Positions 36,001 through 48,500 of a stretch of 56,002 bases of DNA are shown here, in pieces; the first letter of the stretch is position 1, and every line of letters begins with the position of its first letter. The notes below the pieces were generated by a model. It saw only the letters and a list, made by a program, of their open reading frames with translations, was not told where the DNA came from and ran no database searches. This DNA comes from Azolla pinnata (Eukaryota > Streptophyta > Polypodiopsida > Salviniales > Salviniaceae). The position numbers and the translations under genes were made by a program. The stretch covers positions 20,668-76,669 of the forward strand of contig JBBBWG010021223.1 in the NCBI GenBank assembly GCA_037176905.1. The letters run 5' to 3'.

Positions 36001-38727
36001 GATCGTTGCATGTCGGAGATTAACGATGCCCAAATCGTTCAGATGACTCATAACCTACCCCCCCTCAACATAATCGATCGATACCCTCTTGCGCAAACCC
36101 AGATTAGCAAGCGATTCAACACCATAAGCGCGCGACTTTCGATTACTCCACCATCACCAATTCTGTTTTTACGAAAAGGAAAACAAAAAAGTCTCTGCAA
36201 TGCAATGGGGTTTCACAGAGCAACCTTAGGTTGCTTGGCTATTTACAGTAACTTAGTATGTTGAAATTGCCCTAAATAGAATTAGAAACTTGAAGAAGTT
36301 GTTGATTAGGTGCGTGATGTGGATGGAAGAGCCAGCCCTTTTTATAGAAGTAACAGGAAATAGATCATGATCTGTTTGCTGAGGCAACTTCTTTTCTTTG
36401 TTGTAAAAACAGGATCCATGATTTCAGATTTGCAGTCAATTCCAGAAAGAATGAAATTCTTTCTACTATTCCAAAATTCTCCAACAAATTACAAGCATCA
36501 TTGCCTTGCGGAAGAAAGAGTAAACAATTGGAACATGCTTGAAAGGAAAAGTCGACGAAGGGATCGCCATGCTAGATCCAGTGTCCCGACTTTCTGTTGA
36601 TTGTCTCAAACTGTCCTCTAAACATCTCCCTCCAAATTTCCTTTGAAGATCTTGTGGCATTTGGCTTTCCTTGATGAACAAAAAGCCAAGGCTGCTTATC
36701 AGATCTCACTGGACTTTGAAAACCCAATAAATGTTATTTCATATGATCATGCTCTTGAATGAGGACCTTGCTAAGTAGTACCATGCCTTGTCTTACAAGA
36801 CTGAGAAAACTGAAACGTGTGTTCATGGCTTGGCAAGTTGGACTAGAACCGCCATTCTGAAATATGAAAAAGATGGGAGCTACTAGATAGGCAAGTGCAC
36901 TAACCTTGGAGCAATTCTTTTGCAGCACATGATATCTCCGTGGTTTTCCCTTGCCTCACCAGAACCAATGATGCACTAAGCACATATGTACTGAATTAGA
37001 GAAGGGCAAGTGGACAACCGAGAACCAGTGATTTGTAATGATAGAAAAGGAAGCAACATACACCAATGATCATGTAAGAAGTTCTCCATGGAGATTCCAC
37101 ACATTTGCATGCTTTTATAATGCAGGTTGATCAAATTCTTCGATCATGCTACAAGCTGTAAAAAAGTGTATAATTTGTATATTAACCTGTCTCCAAAATT
37201 CATCCTCGACAAACAAAGGCTGGGAGAAGGACAGGAACAGATCTCTTGCTGCCTTGCAACCGAAGAGAATACCATAACCACAATTTCAGAACAAAAACGA
37301 AATGAATTGTTTTTTTTTATAGAAAACAAGCCTGTTGAGTTCTCAAAAAAGAGAACATGGAAGACGCAGGAAAATACCATTGTTTTCAACGTATATCATA
37401 TCATTCAGCAGCAAAAGAGCTCCTCCTATTCAGAGAGAAGCAAAACGATAGTTTCAGAACAAACGCAACAGACAAATCTGTCCAAACAAGCATGGGTTAG
37501 AAAGAAAGTAAACATAACCTTTTGTGTATATATCACAATGTAAAGGTTACCTGCAAAACTCCAAACAGCAATTTCAGAGCGAAACTGGTTTGATACTTAC
37601 AAATAAACAAAGAAAACCTGTAGAAAAACAAGAGAGAACGTGGAAGCAGAAAACAGCATGAGGTTAAGATTCCAAGGCACTCAAACAGTATAAAGGTTTA
37701 GTGATTCGAGGATTTCCACTGTCCATGTTATCAAAATAGTATTTTGAGACTACATATAAGATGTTCTTTTCAATGCTTCATTGGTGTTTGTGTTCACCGT
37801 TTTCCAGATTTCTCACATTTGTTGCAAAGATGTTTTGTCTGTACGTATATATACTACTAACTGTGATGTGGATTAGGATTGGGGAAGAGAATCTGAGAAA
37901 GAAAAAGTTAGCATTGGAATACAAAGAGCGACAAGATAAAAATGTCTCGAGGATCATTGTGCAGTTTTTGGGAGGTTGAGGATTGATCAACACCGAATAT
38001 GCAAAACCCCCTACAAGCTGCAATGTGTATTATGTATGAGTAATGAAATTCGAGTGTGACCCTTATTTCTCAAATAAAGGGTCTTGAGGCTTGGCTATAC
38101 ACACACAACCTACAGAATTGAATGCACACATACCTGTCAACTCTGCTTGCAAGTCCGATTCAGGTGCATTAAAAACTATTAGACAAATGTCTCTTCTATG
38201 GGCTCATCTGGTACGCACCTGCAAATAAAAGAAGAAAATGCAAACAAAGCATAACCTGGATGGACGTGGTAGACAACAGAATAACCTGTAATCTGGACTT
38301 GTTGATGAAAGAATTATGTTGTAACCAACACATGGTTCAATACTCCCCTCAAAGTGAGGGCCCAGATTCGTAAGGGAGAACATGGCTCAGTCAGAGCATT
38401 GAGGAAAATCTTTTTTCGTCTCAATTTTCAGAGCTCATTTGTAGAGTTTCAGAAAAAGATGACAAGAGAGTTATTAAGAAAGAGCTGTGTCACATTTTCT
38501 CAATAATTACAAGGCAACAATGATGGAGATAATGTGAAGTCAAGGTGAGGCAAAAGGAAAGTCTACCAAGGAATTCACTTCTCTCTACATGACAAAACTT
38601 GTAATGTAACACATCAGACAAAAAAAATTTCCTTCTAGGCAGATCAACACAAAACAGGCCGTTGTGTGAAGCCCTTCTGCTAGCCACAATTTGGGGAGAG
38701 AAATAAATGAACCGATTCAGAAAAATT
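36001..38727. other. Intergenic, no gene recognised
   Basis: Frames of 60-138 codons occur on both strands (for example 36367-36600 plus, 36734-36928 minus, 37127-37543 plus) but have no recognisable domains, splice context or consistent composition. Some short sequences recur (AGAACATGGAAG..CAGG near 37352 and AGAACGTGGAAGCAG near 37635), suggesting old transposon debris. Confidence 0.4.
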
Positions 38728-41275
38728 TCAGCCCCGTCCATAAAGAACATCAGGACCTTTCAAGTCTCTGTAAAACGGGAGTTCAACTCGTTCCCTAACT
38801 ATACACTTCGGAAAATAGTCTTCATCTCCTTTGCTTTCTTCTTCATTAGCATTTGAGGAACTTTGTTCTGAGATACGCAGATGATGATGATGGTGATGGT
38901 GAGATCCATATGAAGTCGTTTTAGACACTCTAAAGACAGCATTCTTCTTCTTCTCGTTTGGATCTACTAGTGAAAGCAGCACTATTGTACTCAACAAGAT
39001 GAGTACAACCTTGGAGGACGGCCAGGTAATATGCCCAACAATTCTACCAATCACTTGACCAAGAAAAGTTACTGAAATTTTCACTGAGTTGACAGCAAAG
39101 CCGAATGCACGTAAGTGCTTCTTGGATTTCTTTATTCCCTTAGGTGTGGCAAGGGTAGTGTTGGTAAGGCTGTCAATTGAGTCCCTATCGTTATTTCTGT
39201 TCAGGAAGGACATTATCTCGCTTCCATCTTCTTCTTGTCCTTCAATATAAAGGTCAAATGCTTCTTGATTCCTGTGTAAAAGCTGTTCATCAGCATTATC
39301 TTGCTCATCAACATTTCCTTGTGCATCAACATTCCCTTGCTCATTAACGTTATCTTGGCCATCAGCATTATCTTCTCCAATCTGTTCTTCAGTAGGCCTA
39401 CTAGTATACTGAGAATCAGAAACTTCATTAGCATCATTTATGATCTGATAACCACTAGGATCAATTAATTCCTCATTCTCCGTTGCATAACCTCCAGCAA
39501 ATGTGAGGGCTTCGTTTATAATTTCTACTTCTCTACCTTTATAATCTTTCAGTTGTTGCAGAAACCTCCTCCTGCTTTCCTCTATCTCAGCTAGGCTAGC
39601 ATCCCTTTCAGTTCGCTGCTGCAATTGCAAAACCTGTATGATAAACAGAGATGATCTTAATGAAGAGGCTTATTTCCAAGGTTAATGCTGTAGATTCATG
39701 CTTTAAGACAAGTTTGAAAGATTGAAAATTTATAGAACAGATTTTCGTGCAAGTGATCACGAGATGGATAAAATATAATAAGACCTTAATGTAAAATGTT
39801 AAGCATCTCAAATAATAGCATGCATTCTACCTTTGAGAAACCAGTTAAAGAGGAAAGAAAGGGTAAAAAACTGGCATTATTTCAAGAAAAGATGGTGAAG
39901 CTTTCAGATACTCGTGTAGATGTCAGAAAGAAAGAAGAAATCCTCCAGATCCTCATATCAATGTCAGAATTTAGATAGAAAGATGAAAGGCTTTAGAACC
40001 TCATGTAAACTTCAAGAAGAGAAGAGAAGTACGCACAAAATCTGTACTTTTCTCTTGTAGAACTGATCTAAAGAAGGATATATTATGACATTCTCTGAGT
40101 AAATTTCTCAAACAATAATAGGCATTCTACAATTTCAACAAATAGAGGAGAGAGAAACTAGACCAAAGAATAAAGTCACATTTTCCCTGCAGAAATATAC
40201 ATGTGAGTGAGTGTAGTGTAGAAAAGAAGAGATGGAGCAATAATCTCTGCCAAACTTCTCGTATGATTTTTCAAAGGACCAAAGAAATTAACTCTGGGAT
40301 ATCACGAACCAAAACAAAATGGAAAGAACTACCCTTGCACAAACAAAGCAAATAAGGTGATGCTGTATGCAGAAAGACTGCATTTTCTGCATAGCATTTG
40401 ATTCTCATGTGCAAGGAAAAGAATGATGATCCAGTGCGTACAGAAATACTGCTTTTTCTGCAATAGGATTCAATTCTCGTGTTAAAGGAAAGATAGTATA
40501 GCATTGGATATACTGCATTTCTTGAATCTAGAGTTGAAAGGCATGGTGATTCAGTATAAGTAGAAATAATGTTATTTTTCTTGCCCTAAGATTTGGTTCT
40601 CTTGTAAAAGGAAAGGCATGGCAATACTGTATATGCTGAAATACTGCATTTCCGCCGAAGACCTTAATTCTCATAAGAATAGACAGATGAAAAAAAAAAA
40701 CCTTGAGGAGATGTCTCATACGAACCTTCTCCTTTCCGACTTCGCATGACTTCTATAATTAGAAGAAAACTACATAAAGAAATACGGAAAGGAAGCGTGA
40801 AATTCTTTAGCGTTCAGATATGGGGATGCAGAAACAGCAGGAGGAATGCTGAAGTACAGAAATGGTTCGGACACGTTCTACATTTCTGAAACATTCAAGA
40901 ACCGAACAGAAAACTGGGAAATGAAAGACAAGACACGGAGAAGAAGGTGCATCACAAACAAACCCGGAGAGATTCGAGCTGCTGCTCGAGAACGTGGAGC
41001 GCATCTCGTATAGAAACCAAGCTCCGCAGCTCCGAGCGTCCTGCGCCGCCGCCGCCGCAGCCATTCGGAGCCAGGTCATCGCATGAAGAAATCGAAGCAG
41101 CGGAGGACGAGGAAAGGGAGAAGGAAATCGACGGAGCGGAAGACGCCGAAGAAGAAGACCAGGAGGAAGAAGAAGAAGAAAGAAGAGAATGGGAGACTTG
41201 AGATATGGCGTCCACGAGCTTGGAATGGAGCTCCGAAGCTCGGCCCAGGACCACAGAGATTTCCTCGGGCTCCAT
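38728..41275 (-). CDS. PDV2: PDV2-like plastid division protein, 2 exons, 405 aa
   Basis: On the minus strand, exons 41275-40964 and 39633-38728 join in frame (1218 nt). It opens MEPEEISVVLGRASELHSKL, followed after a Ser-rich insert by SIRDALHVLEQQLESLR and then a coiled coil (about 92-140: ASLAEIEESRRRFLQQLKDY). A single hydrophobic segment lies at 313-327 (VVLILLSTIVLLSLV), and the tail IVRERVELPF ends DVLYGRG with a C-terminal Gly. This is PDV1/PDV2 architecture: an outer-envelope protein with a cytosolic coiled coil that recruits dynamin ARC5/DRP5B and an intermembrane-space tail that binds ARC6. In Arabidopsis PDV2 the terminal Gly matters for ARC6 binding. At 405 aa it is longer than PDV2 (about 307). 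The extra length is a Ser run, an Asp/Asn/Glu/Gln-rich degenerate repeat (about 190-222, NVDEQ-like) and a seven-His run after the membrane segment. Confidence 0.88.
40325..40690. repeat. About 90-bp diverged tandem repeat in the PDV2-like intron
   Basis: Four copies share AAAGGAAAG, a GTAT..(G/C)AGAAATACTGC-like word, TTTTCTGC, and ATTCTCRTG. They begin near 40325, 40410, 40488 and 40600. Confidence 0.7.
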
Positions 41276-41334
41276 AGCCAGAGGTCAAAGGTGATGATGA
41301 AGACGATGGCCACATGATCTGCGTGTACTGTGCC

Positions 41335-42190
41335 GTATTTGTGTTGTGCAGCGTATTCTACTCGTATACGTTTCCGTATATCATACGCTTACCGCCTCGG
41401 ATTTTCTGATGTAATTGTACCAATGTTGCTGCATACGTAGTACACCGTACGCGTACGGTATGCGTACGCTAAATACGTATTGTATCGAAATGCGCTAAAT
41501 ACCTATTTCGGAAGTATTTCATACAAAATCTCAAAGAATCCGTACTGTATCGAAGAATTGCTAAATACGTTAGAGATACGTGTTAAATACGGGTTACATA
41601 CCTAGAAAACGGGATAAATACGTAGATCACATTCAAATACAGGTCAAATACGTAGAATATATCTTACCACATCGGATTTTCTGATGTAATCGTACCAACA
41701 TTGCTACCTACGTAGTATACCGTACGCGTACAGTATGCGTACGCTGCGTATTTTAAAAGTATTCAATACAAACCTCAAAGAATCCATATTTTATCGTATA
41801 ATTTCTAAATACGTTAAAGATACGGGTGACATACGTAGAAGACGGGATAAATACGTAGATCACGTATTACATACAAGTTAAATACGTAGAATATATATTC
41901 AATACAGGTCAAATACATGCTTAATATGGAAAATACGGGTTAAATATGTTAAAAGACCTTAAATAATTATACAAATTTAATACAAAATCTCAAAGAATCC
42001 ATATTGTATCGTATAATTGTTAAATACGTTAAAGATACGGGTTAAAAATGTTAAATACGGGTTACATACGTAGAATACGGGCTAAATACATAGATCGCAT
42101 ACTAAATACAGGTTAAATACGTAGACTATGAGCTAAATATGTAAAATCCGGGTTAAATATGTTAAAACACCTTAAATAATCATTTTACAA
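41335..42190. repeat. AAATACGTA-rich degenerate minisatellite upstream of PDV2-like gene
   Basis: Dozens of words such as GTTAAATACG, GGGTTACATACGTAGAA and GATAAATACGTAGATCAC repeat at 20-45-bp spacing. Larger blocks recur: CATCGGATTTTCTGATGTAA-type at about 41396 and 41673, and ATACAAAATCTCAAAGAATC-type at about 41521, 41767 and 41981. CpG-containing TACG words are frequent. Confidence 0.85.
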
Positions 42191-42807
42191 TTAATTAAAC
42201 CTACATATCACTTAAATTCAATTTCTCTCGGTATTAATAAATCTATAATCTCTTTGATTATAAAACATCAATTTAAAATTGAAGTTAATAAAATGAGTAA
42301 TATTTCGCTCTCGAGTTAAATTAATATAGCACTAGTAAAATCTTTTTTTTATATATTTATAAATTTGACTTAAAATTTTGATAGTTCCAAAAACATTAAA
42401 TACGTGCATAATATGTTTTGAGTATTCTTAGACATATTTGGTTTGTAAAATGTGTTTTTAAACAAGAATTGTACAAGATTGCATCGTCTTTCATTTCGTA
42501 TTGGCATCGTATTGGATTGGACTAGGTCGGATCAGTTCGTGCATCGCTACATCAGATTGCATTCTTGTCAAATTGGATTGGAATCGACAGAATCGTCATT
42601 TTATTATCCGTGCCGCTGCATGCGGTTCTGTTCTGGTGTTCTGTGATGGATTTTCCGGCCGCATTCTGCTACGCACAATGGATGCCATTCTTACGATTTG
42701 ATTGCTCACGTACATATTCCACCGCAGTGTGCCGAGTAGTGCTGCATTTCTTTAGCGTGCTCTGGATCATTATATTTGCATCGATAAAAACTTGTCTTTC
42801 TTGGTAC
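42191..42807. other. AT-rich intergenic, nothing recognised
   Basis: AT-rich up to about 42440, then a stretch where all three forward frames are open for 60-80 codons without recognisable similarity. Confidence 0.4.
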
Positions 42808-43266
42808 TGTTAGGGACAAGCAAATAACATAAAAATACTATATGAGTCAAGCGAATAGGATAATAAGAGAAGTTAGTGGAGTAAGGAAGGAGCACGAATA
42901 ATACGCAGATAATGGTTCGAATTATATTAAGATCAGATATAGTACAGAGAAGGCTAAGGGGTGCGCTGCGAAGGTGTTAAACCAGGATGGTTCATGAAGA
43001 GTGGAGAGACTCATTTTATAGGTCTGCCAATGACCTGCATGTAGCTTCTAGTGGCATGCATGTAGCTGCCACATGGCCAACATTCATCTGCATGGCACGC
43101 CACGTGACGAACATTCACCTAAATTTCATGCACATATACAATATTACTTGTTGAAGAACATTATAATAATATCATATACATGACATGTCTTATTCTATAA
43201 GGTTTCTCTATTTGTTGGACGAGGTCATTGATTCGATTCTTGATAGTATATCATGTTGTCATGACA
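42808..43266. mobile_element. Candidate solo LTR (about 459 bp)
   Basis: The segment starts TGTTAGGGACAAG and ends GTTGTCATGACA, giving the TG...CA termini of a copia-type LTR. It is flanked by GGTAC (42803-42807) and GGTAG (43267-43271), a possible 5-bp target duplication with one mismatch. An internal TTTTATAG near 43014 could be the LTR TATA box. No second LTR or internal region was seen. Confidence 0.35.
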
Positions 43267-44009
43267 GGTAGTCTGGATTGGTTTGTTTGTCCATCCTCCA
43301 AACATTCACGAAACTCGTTCATTGCGATCGATTTGGCGCGCCTTTATAACTCGTCTGTCTCAATTGATCAATTCGTCCGCTAGCTCATCGCATCTCGCAC
43401 CATGTGGCGTTAATCGATGACAGCAGCTTTTGCTCGATCTCGAGTCTCGACGCAAACCAGCTGAGATCCGTTTCGCGAGAGCAAATAGCTCAAGCACGTG
43501 CACCAGACGCATGCTTCTGTATCCGAGCCGATCAGATTTCTATCAGTGAAAGGAGCATGAACACGGTCTGTTTGTTGTGATCGTCTACTCGGAGAGAGAA
43601 GCAGAAATTCCTATTGCAAATAGGAATTGAATCAATTGGCTTGTGGGTCTTACAAGAGCATTGATTCGCATAATGTGCTCGCAATGAAACCGAAGTGATC
43701 ATTGATGTTACATTAATCATATCTAGTCATGTTGTAAATCAGCTATCTGCCGACATCTCAAACGTTGTCGTCTCCCAACCTTCAGTACGGATGTTGATGC
43801 TTTCCTGCACCGGGTGTGCAAGATCTGTATCAATTTCGGTACCATCACAACCTCAAAGTTTCTGTTGCAATCTTCATCTTGATCATCATCGTAACAGCTC
43901 ATCACAGCTTTACATTGCCAAATGCTTTTTGCCCACCTATACATCCAGAAGCGAACAAAATGTTACTAATACGAGATGTCTAGATCGACCTCCTTCGTTT
44001 AGCCCATGT
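43267..44009. other. Intergenic, nothing recognised
   Basis: Unique-looking sequence with short frames on both strands, none with recognisable domains. Confidence 0.45.
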
Positions 44010-45430
44010 ATATGTTATAATCACTACTTTGGAGATCATCAAATCAAACACTAATTTCTTAGGGGCTCCGATCGAGAATGAACTATCTGTACTGAGAAAA
44101 AATTTAGATTGAATGATGGATTGTATATGTTATAATCACTACTTTGGAGATCATCAAATCAAACCTTGATTTCTTAGGGGTTCCGATTGAGGATTTGAAT
44201 ATAAGTATTGAGAAGAAATTTAGATTGAACGATGGATTGTATATGTTATAATCACTGCTTTGGAGATCATCAAATCAAACCTTGATTTCTTAGGGGTTCC
44301 GATTGAGGATTTGAATATAAGTATTGAGAAAAAATTTAGATTGAACGATGGATTGTATATGTTATAATCACTGCTTTGGAGATCATCAAATCAAACATTG
44401 ATTTCTTAAGGGCTCCAAGCGAGAATCGACTATACGTATTGAGAAAAAATTTAGATTGAATGATGGATTGCATATGTTATAATCATTACTTTGGAGATCA
44501 TCAAATCAAACATCGATTTCTTAGGGGCTCCGATCGAGAATGGAGTATACATATTGAGAAAAAATTTAGATTGAATGATGGATTGCATATGTTATAATCA
44601 CTACTTTGGAGATCATCAAATCAAACATCGATTTCTTAGGGGTTCTGATTGAGGATTTGAATATAAGTATTGGAAAGAATTTAGATCGAATGATGGATTG
44701 CATATGTTATAATCACTACTTTGGAGATCATCAAATCAATCATCGATTTCTTAGGGGCTCCAATCGAGAATCGACTATACGTATTGAGAAAAAATTTAGA
44801 TTGAATGATGGATTGCATATGTTATAATCACTACTTTGGAGATCATCAAATCAAACATCGATTTCTTAGGGGNNNNNNNNNNNNNNNNNNNNNNNNNNNN
44901 NNNNNNNNNNNNNNNNNNNNNNNNNNNNNNNNNNNNNNNNNNNNNNNNNNNNNNNNNNNNNNNNNNNNNNNNNNNNNNNNNNNNNNNNNNNNNNNNNNNN
45001 NNNNNNNNNNNNNNNNNNNNNNNNNNNNNNNNNNNNNNNNNNNNNNNNNNNNNNNNNNNNNNNNNNNNNNNNNNNNNNNNNNNNNNNNNNNNNNNNNNNN
45101 NNNNNNNNNNNNNNNNNNNNNNNNNNNNNNNNNNNNNNNNNNNNNNNNNNNNNNNNNNNNNNNNNNNNNNNNNNNNNNNNNNNNNNNNNNNNNNNNNNNN
45201 NNNNNNNNNNNNNNNNNNNNNNNNNNNNNNNNNNNNNNNNNNNNNNNNNNNNNNNNNNNNNNNNNNNNNNNNNNNNNNNNNNNNNNNNNNNNNNGAAAAA
45301 ATTTAGATTGATTGTATATGTTGTAATCACTACTTTGGAGATCATAAAATCAAACCTTGATTTCTTAGGGGTTCCGATTGAGGATTTGAATATAAGTATT
45401 GAGAAGAAATTTAGATTGAATGATGGATTT
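44010..45430. repeat. 115-116-bp satellite array
   Basis: The monomer contains ATGTTATAATCACTACTTTG, GAGATCATCAAATCAAAC, GATTTCTTAGGGG and AAAAATTTAGATTGAATGAT. Monomers start at 44012, 44127, 44243, 44359, 44474, 44589, 44704, 44819 and, after the gap, 45318. About twelve are inferred if the gap is correctly sized. Two sequence subtypes are interspersed (TTCCGATTGAGGATTTGAAT versus CTCCGATCGAGAATGGA). Confidence 0.95.
44873..45294. other. Assembly gap (422 N) inside the satellite
   Basis: The N run is not a round number, suggesting an estimated gap size. Across it the monomer phase spans 499 bp, about 4.3 monomers. Confidence 0.97.
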
Positions 45431-45542
45431 TTGGGCTTCAAAATTCTTGGTTCGGAGTTCGAATCCGTGTGAGCTCAATTCTGCTGATTCTCTGGTCACG
45501 GAAACGTAGACTTTTGTTGATGAGACGGTGGAGCAGCCGGCT

Positions 45543-48500
45543 ATGGCGCACCTCAGAATGATCGGTTCGTTCTTTCCTGCACTTCAATTACGCAGCTGAC
45601 AGAAGGATTCCCCCCCCCCCCTTTCCCGTCTTCAGCTTCGCGCTCTTTGCTGTTGCTTATCTGTCCACTTTGTGTTTGAATCTTCTGCATTTTAATTGCA
45701 CAGCAATAGAAGGAATTACCTTTTCCAGCTTCCCCGCTCTTTGCTGCTACTTATCTATCTATTTTGTGTTTTCTTCTGCATTTTGATTACACAGTAATAG
45801 AAGGAATTCTCTATTTCCAGCTCCGCTTCCTTTTAACGTTTCTCATATACACATCTATCTATCTTATTCTTTCTGTTATTTCAGCGCTAACCTTGCATAT
45901 ATTTTACATCTGCAGATATTGGAGCTAACCTGACAGGTAATCTACCATTCCTTCTTCTTCTTCTTCTTCTTGTTCCTTTTCACATTGTAGAACGAAGAAT
46001 AGACAGGATAAGTGGAAATAAGAATGGCAAGAAGAAAGAAAAAACAAGAAAGGCGAAACGAAAGATGATGAATGAATTAAATGGGAATAAGAAAGAAGAG
46101 AGGAATTAAGCAAGTGAAGAAGAAACTAGGGATAGAAAGGTGAAAGGAGAAGAAGAAGAATGTAGTGGAGAGAAAATGTACGAATGAGCCCAGATATTCT
46201 TTTCATCCATTGCAGATGGTATGTTCAAAGGGATTTACCATGGAAAACAATATCATGCAATTGATTTGAAATCGGTTCTGGAAAGAGCTTGGTGTGCTGG
46301 AGTCGATCGTATCATTGTAAGCATTCTAAAACCAATCTATAAAAACCTAGGTCTTTTCATGATGTTTGCTTTCTATTTAGGTCTTTTAATGATGTTTGCA
46401 TGCGAAGAATTCTTAGACTAAGTTTTCAACTTTCAAAATATTTAGCACTATTTAGGTTTTTGGACTCTAGAGTAGATCATATCAATGTAAATGTTCTTGT
46501 AAGATTAAGCTTTGATTCTTCAAGATTTTAGAGTGTACAAGGTAAAGTTGTTTCATTGTAATCATTCTAGTTAAACTAAAATTGAAATTGTTCACATGGT
46601 AGATGGTACTTACGGTGTCATTGGTTCGTCATATCATTATAACCTTTATGTTAAAGCTAAATTTGAAAGTTTCAAGTCTTTTAGCACTTCCATTGTGTTA
46701 GCTGTAGATACACATCATCTTATGGAATGTTAAACTAAGCTTTAGTTTTCAATACATTTAGCGCTGTTCCTAGAGGTAAACTTTGATTTCGAGATACTTA
46801 ACACTGATGCTCAAAGAGGCAAGTTTGCGATAAATATTGTGCTTGTTTTCCAATGGCACTACTGCATGCTGTTGAGTTTTGGTAATCAGAGGACTTGTTG
46901 GTCAAGTTTGTGATAACGTTGTGCTTGTAGGTTACTGGTGGCTCTCTGGAAGAGTCAAGGCAGGCTTTGTCTCTTGCTGAGACAGATGGTATGTGGATTG
47001 TCTTTTCTTCACTTATGAGTAACCAATGTTTAGAAATTGTTTGTTGGCTTATTGAATGATTGAAGAGGAATTATAAATCATGGAAAATTGCCGAACTGTC
47101 AAGAATCTATCAAGTCATGTATTTTGTATGTTGGGTTTTTTTGCCTTCATAAAGATTTCCTTGGAGAAATCTCAAAAATCTCGCTTAAGTATTGCTGAAT
47201 GAGAAAACCGTTCTTCTAAGTACATTGTAATACTTTGTTAATATGAAAATATGCAGGTCGCCTTTATTGTACAGTTGGTGTGCATCCGACCCGTTGCTCG
47301 GTTTGTCTTTCATAACTTCATCTTTTCTGAGAGTTGCCTTTTCTTGTAAAAATTTTTAGTTTTCCATTGAATTATCCTCATGCTTAGGAGTTTGAATCAA
47401 GTGGAAACCCAGAGAAACATCTGAATGATCTTTTGATGCTCGCCAAAGAAGGAATTGCAAAAGGAAAGGTAAAATCCCTCTCTACAGGGTTCCTTGTATT
47501 CATATATCCGTGAATGTAAGTACATATACATATAGCTTTTCTAGCACAATTAAAATCTTGAAAAAATCTCTAATCTTGCTAGACACATGCACACAATATT
47601 TAGTTTGATGAATTAAGGAAAGGTTGACTTATGTTTCATTGCACAAAATAAGTAATTTGGGTAGGTATTGTGCTTGTCCCACAATTCGTTTCACCAAAGT
47701 TCACTGTCGTTTCATCATTTTAACAATCCTATCATGACAGGATACTATTGTTGATCCCATTATGTAAAGTAAGGATCAGCCATATCTGAACGTCAACCTC
47801 CTGTTATATAAATTTGGCATGCAACATCTTCTAGTTTTAGCTGGTTTTTGTATGTTGCAGAGATGATTAGTCAGTAGTACAAAACCTTACAATTTATGAT
47901 GAACTATGTAGAGATAGGAAAGTCGCATTAGGTTTCTGAAATGAATTTCTAAATAAGATCACTAATGTTTGACAATCGTAAGCTGTAACAACTTGTCAAG
48001 TGTCAAATATTTTTAGGTGGTGGCGATAGGGGAGTGTGGACTGGATTATGATCGTCTTCAATTTTGCCCAGTGGATGTTCAGCAAAGGTGCGATAATTTA
48101 CCCATTGTTTTCTCCAATTGCCTCGTTATAACTTTCTAAAAAGCAACATTTAATAGAGACTGCATTTGAGTTACTGTGTGTTCATGAACAAATAGAGAAA
48201 CTTTCAACTTGCCTCAGTTTATTTTTGGCCTGCCAAACTAAATTGAGCAACTAGTTTCATATATTTCACATACTAAATATTATGAAGAATTTGATACAGC
48301 TTTAGAGTTCATCTGCTTCCTCACTGATTATCGTTAGTTCACAGAGAGAATGAATACCTTGAAGCTAGGCTTATAATATATCTTGGTTCAAGACATAGTG
48401 AAAAACCACCAGATGGGTTGACACCTGTTTTCTGGTTGGAAATGGTACCACAAACGCATTCAGTTTTTGTTAACAAGCTAGCATATGCTGGCAGTTTGTG

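Noticed and set aside
36367-37979. Several 60-138-codon frames between UGT and the PDV2-like gene
   Set aside because: No family motif or consistent coding composition; possibly transposon debris, not enough to call.
45425-45475. tRNA-like T-arm (CGGAGTTCGAATCCG)
   Set aside because: A four-base stem with a seven-base loop is present, but no matching D-arm, anticodon arm or acceptor stem could be built around it.
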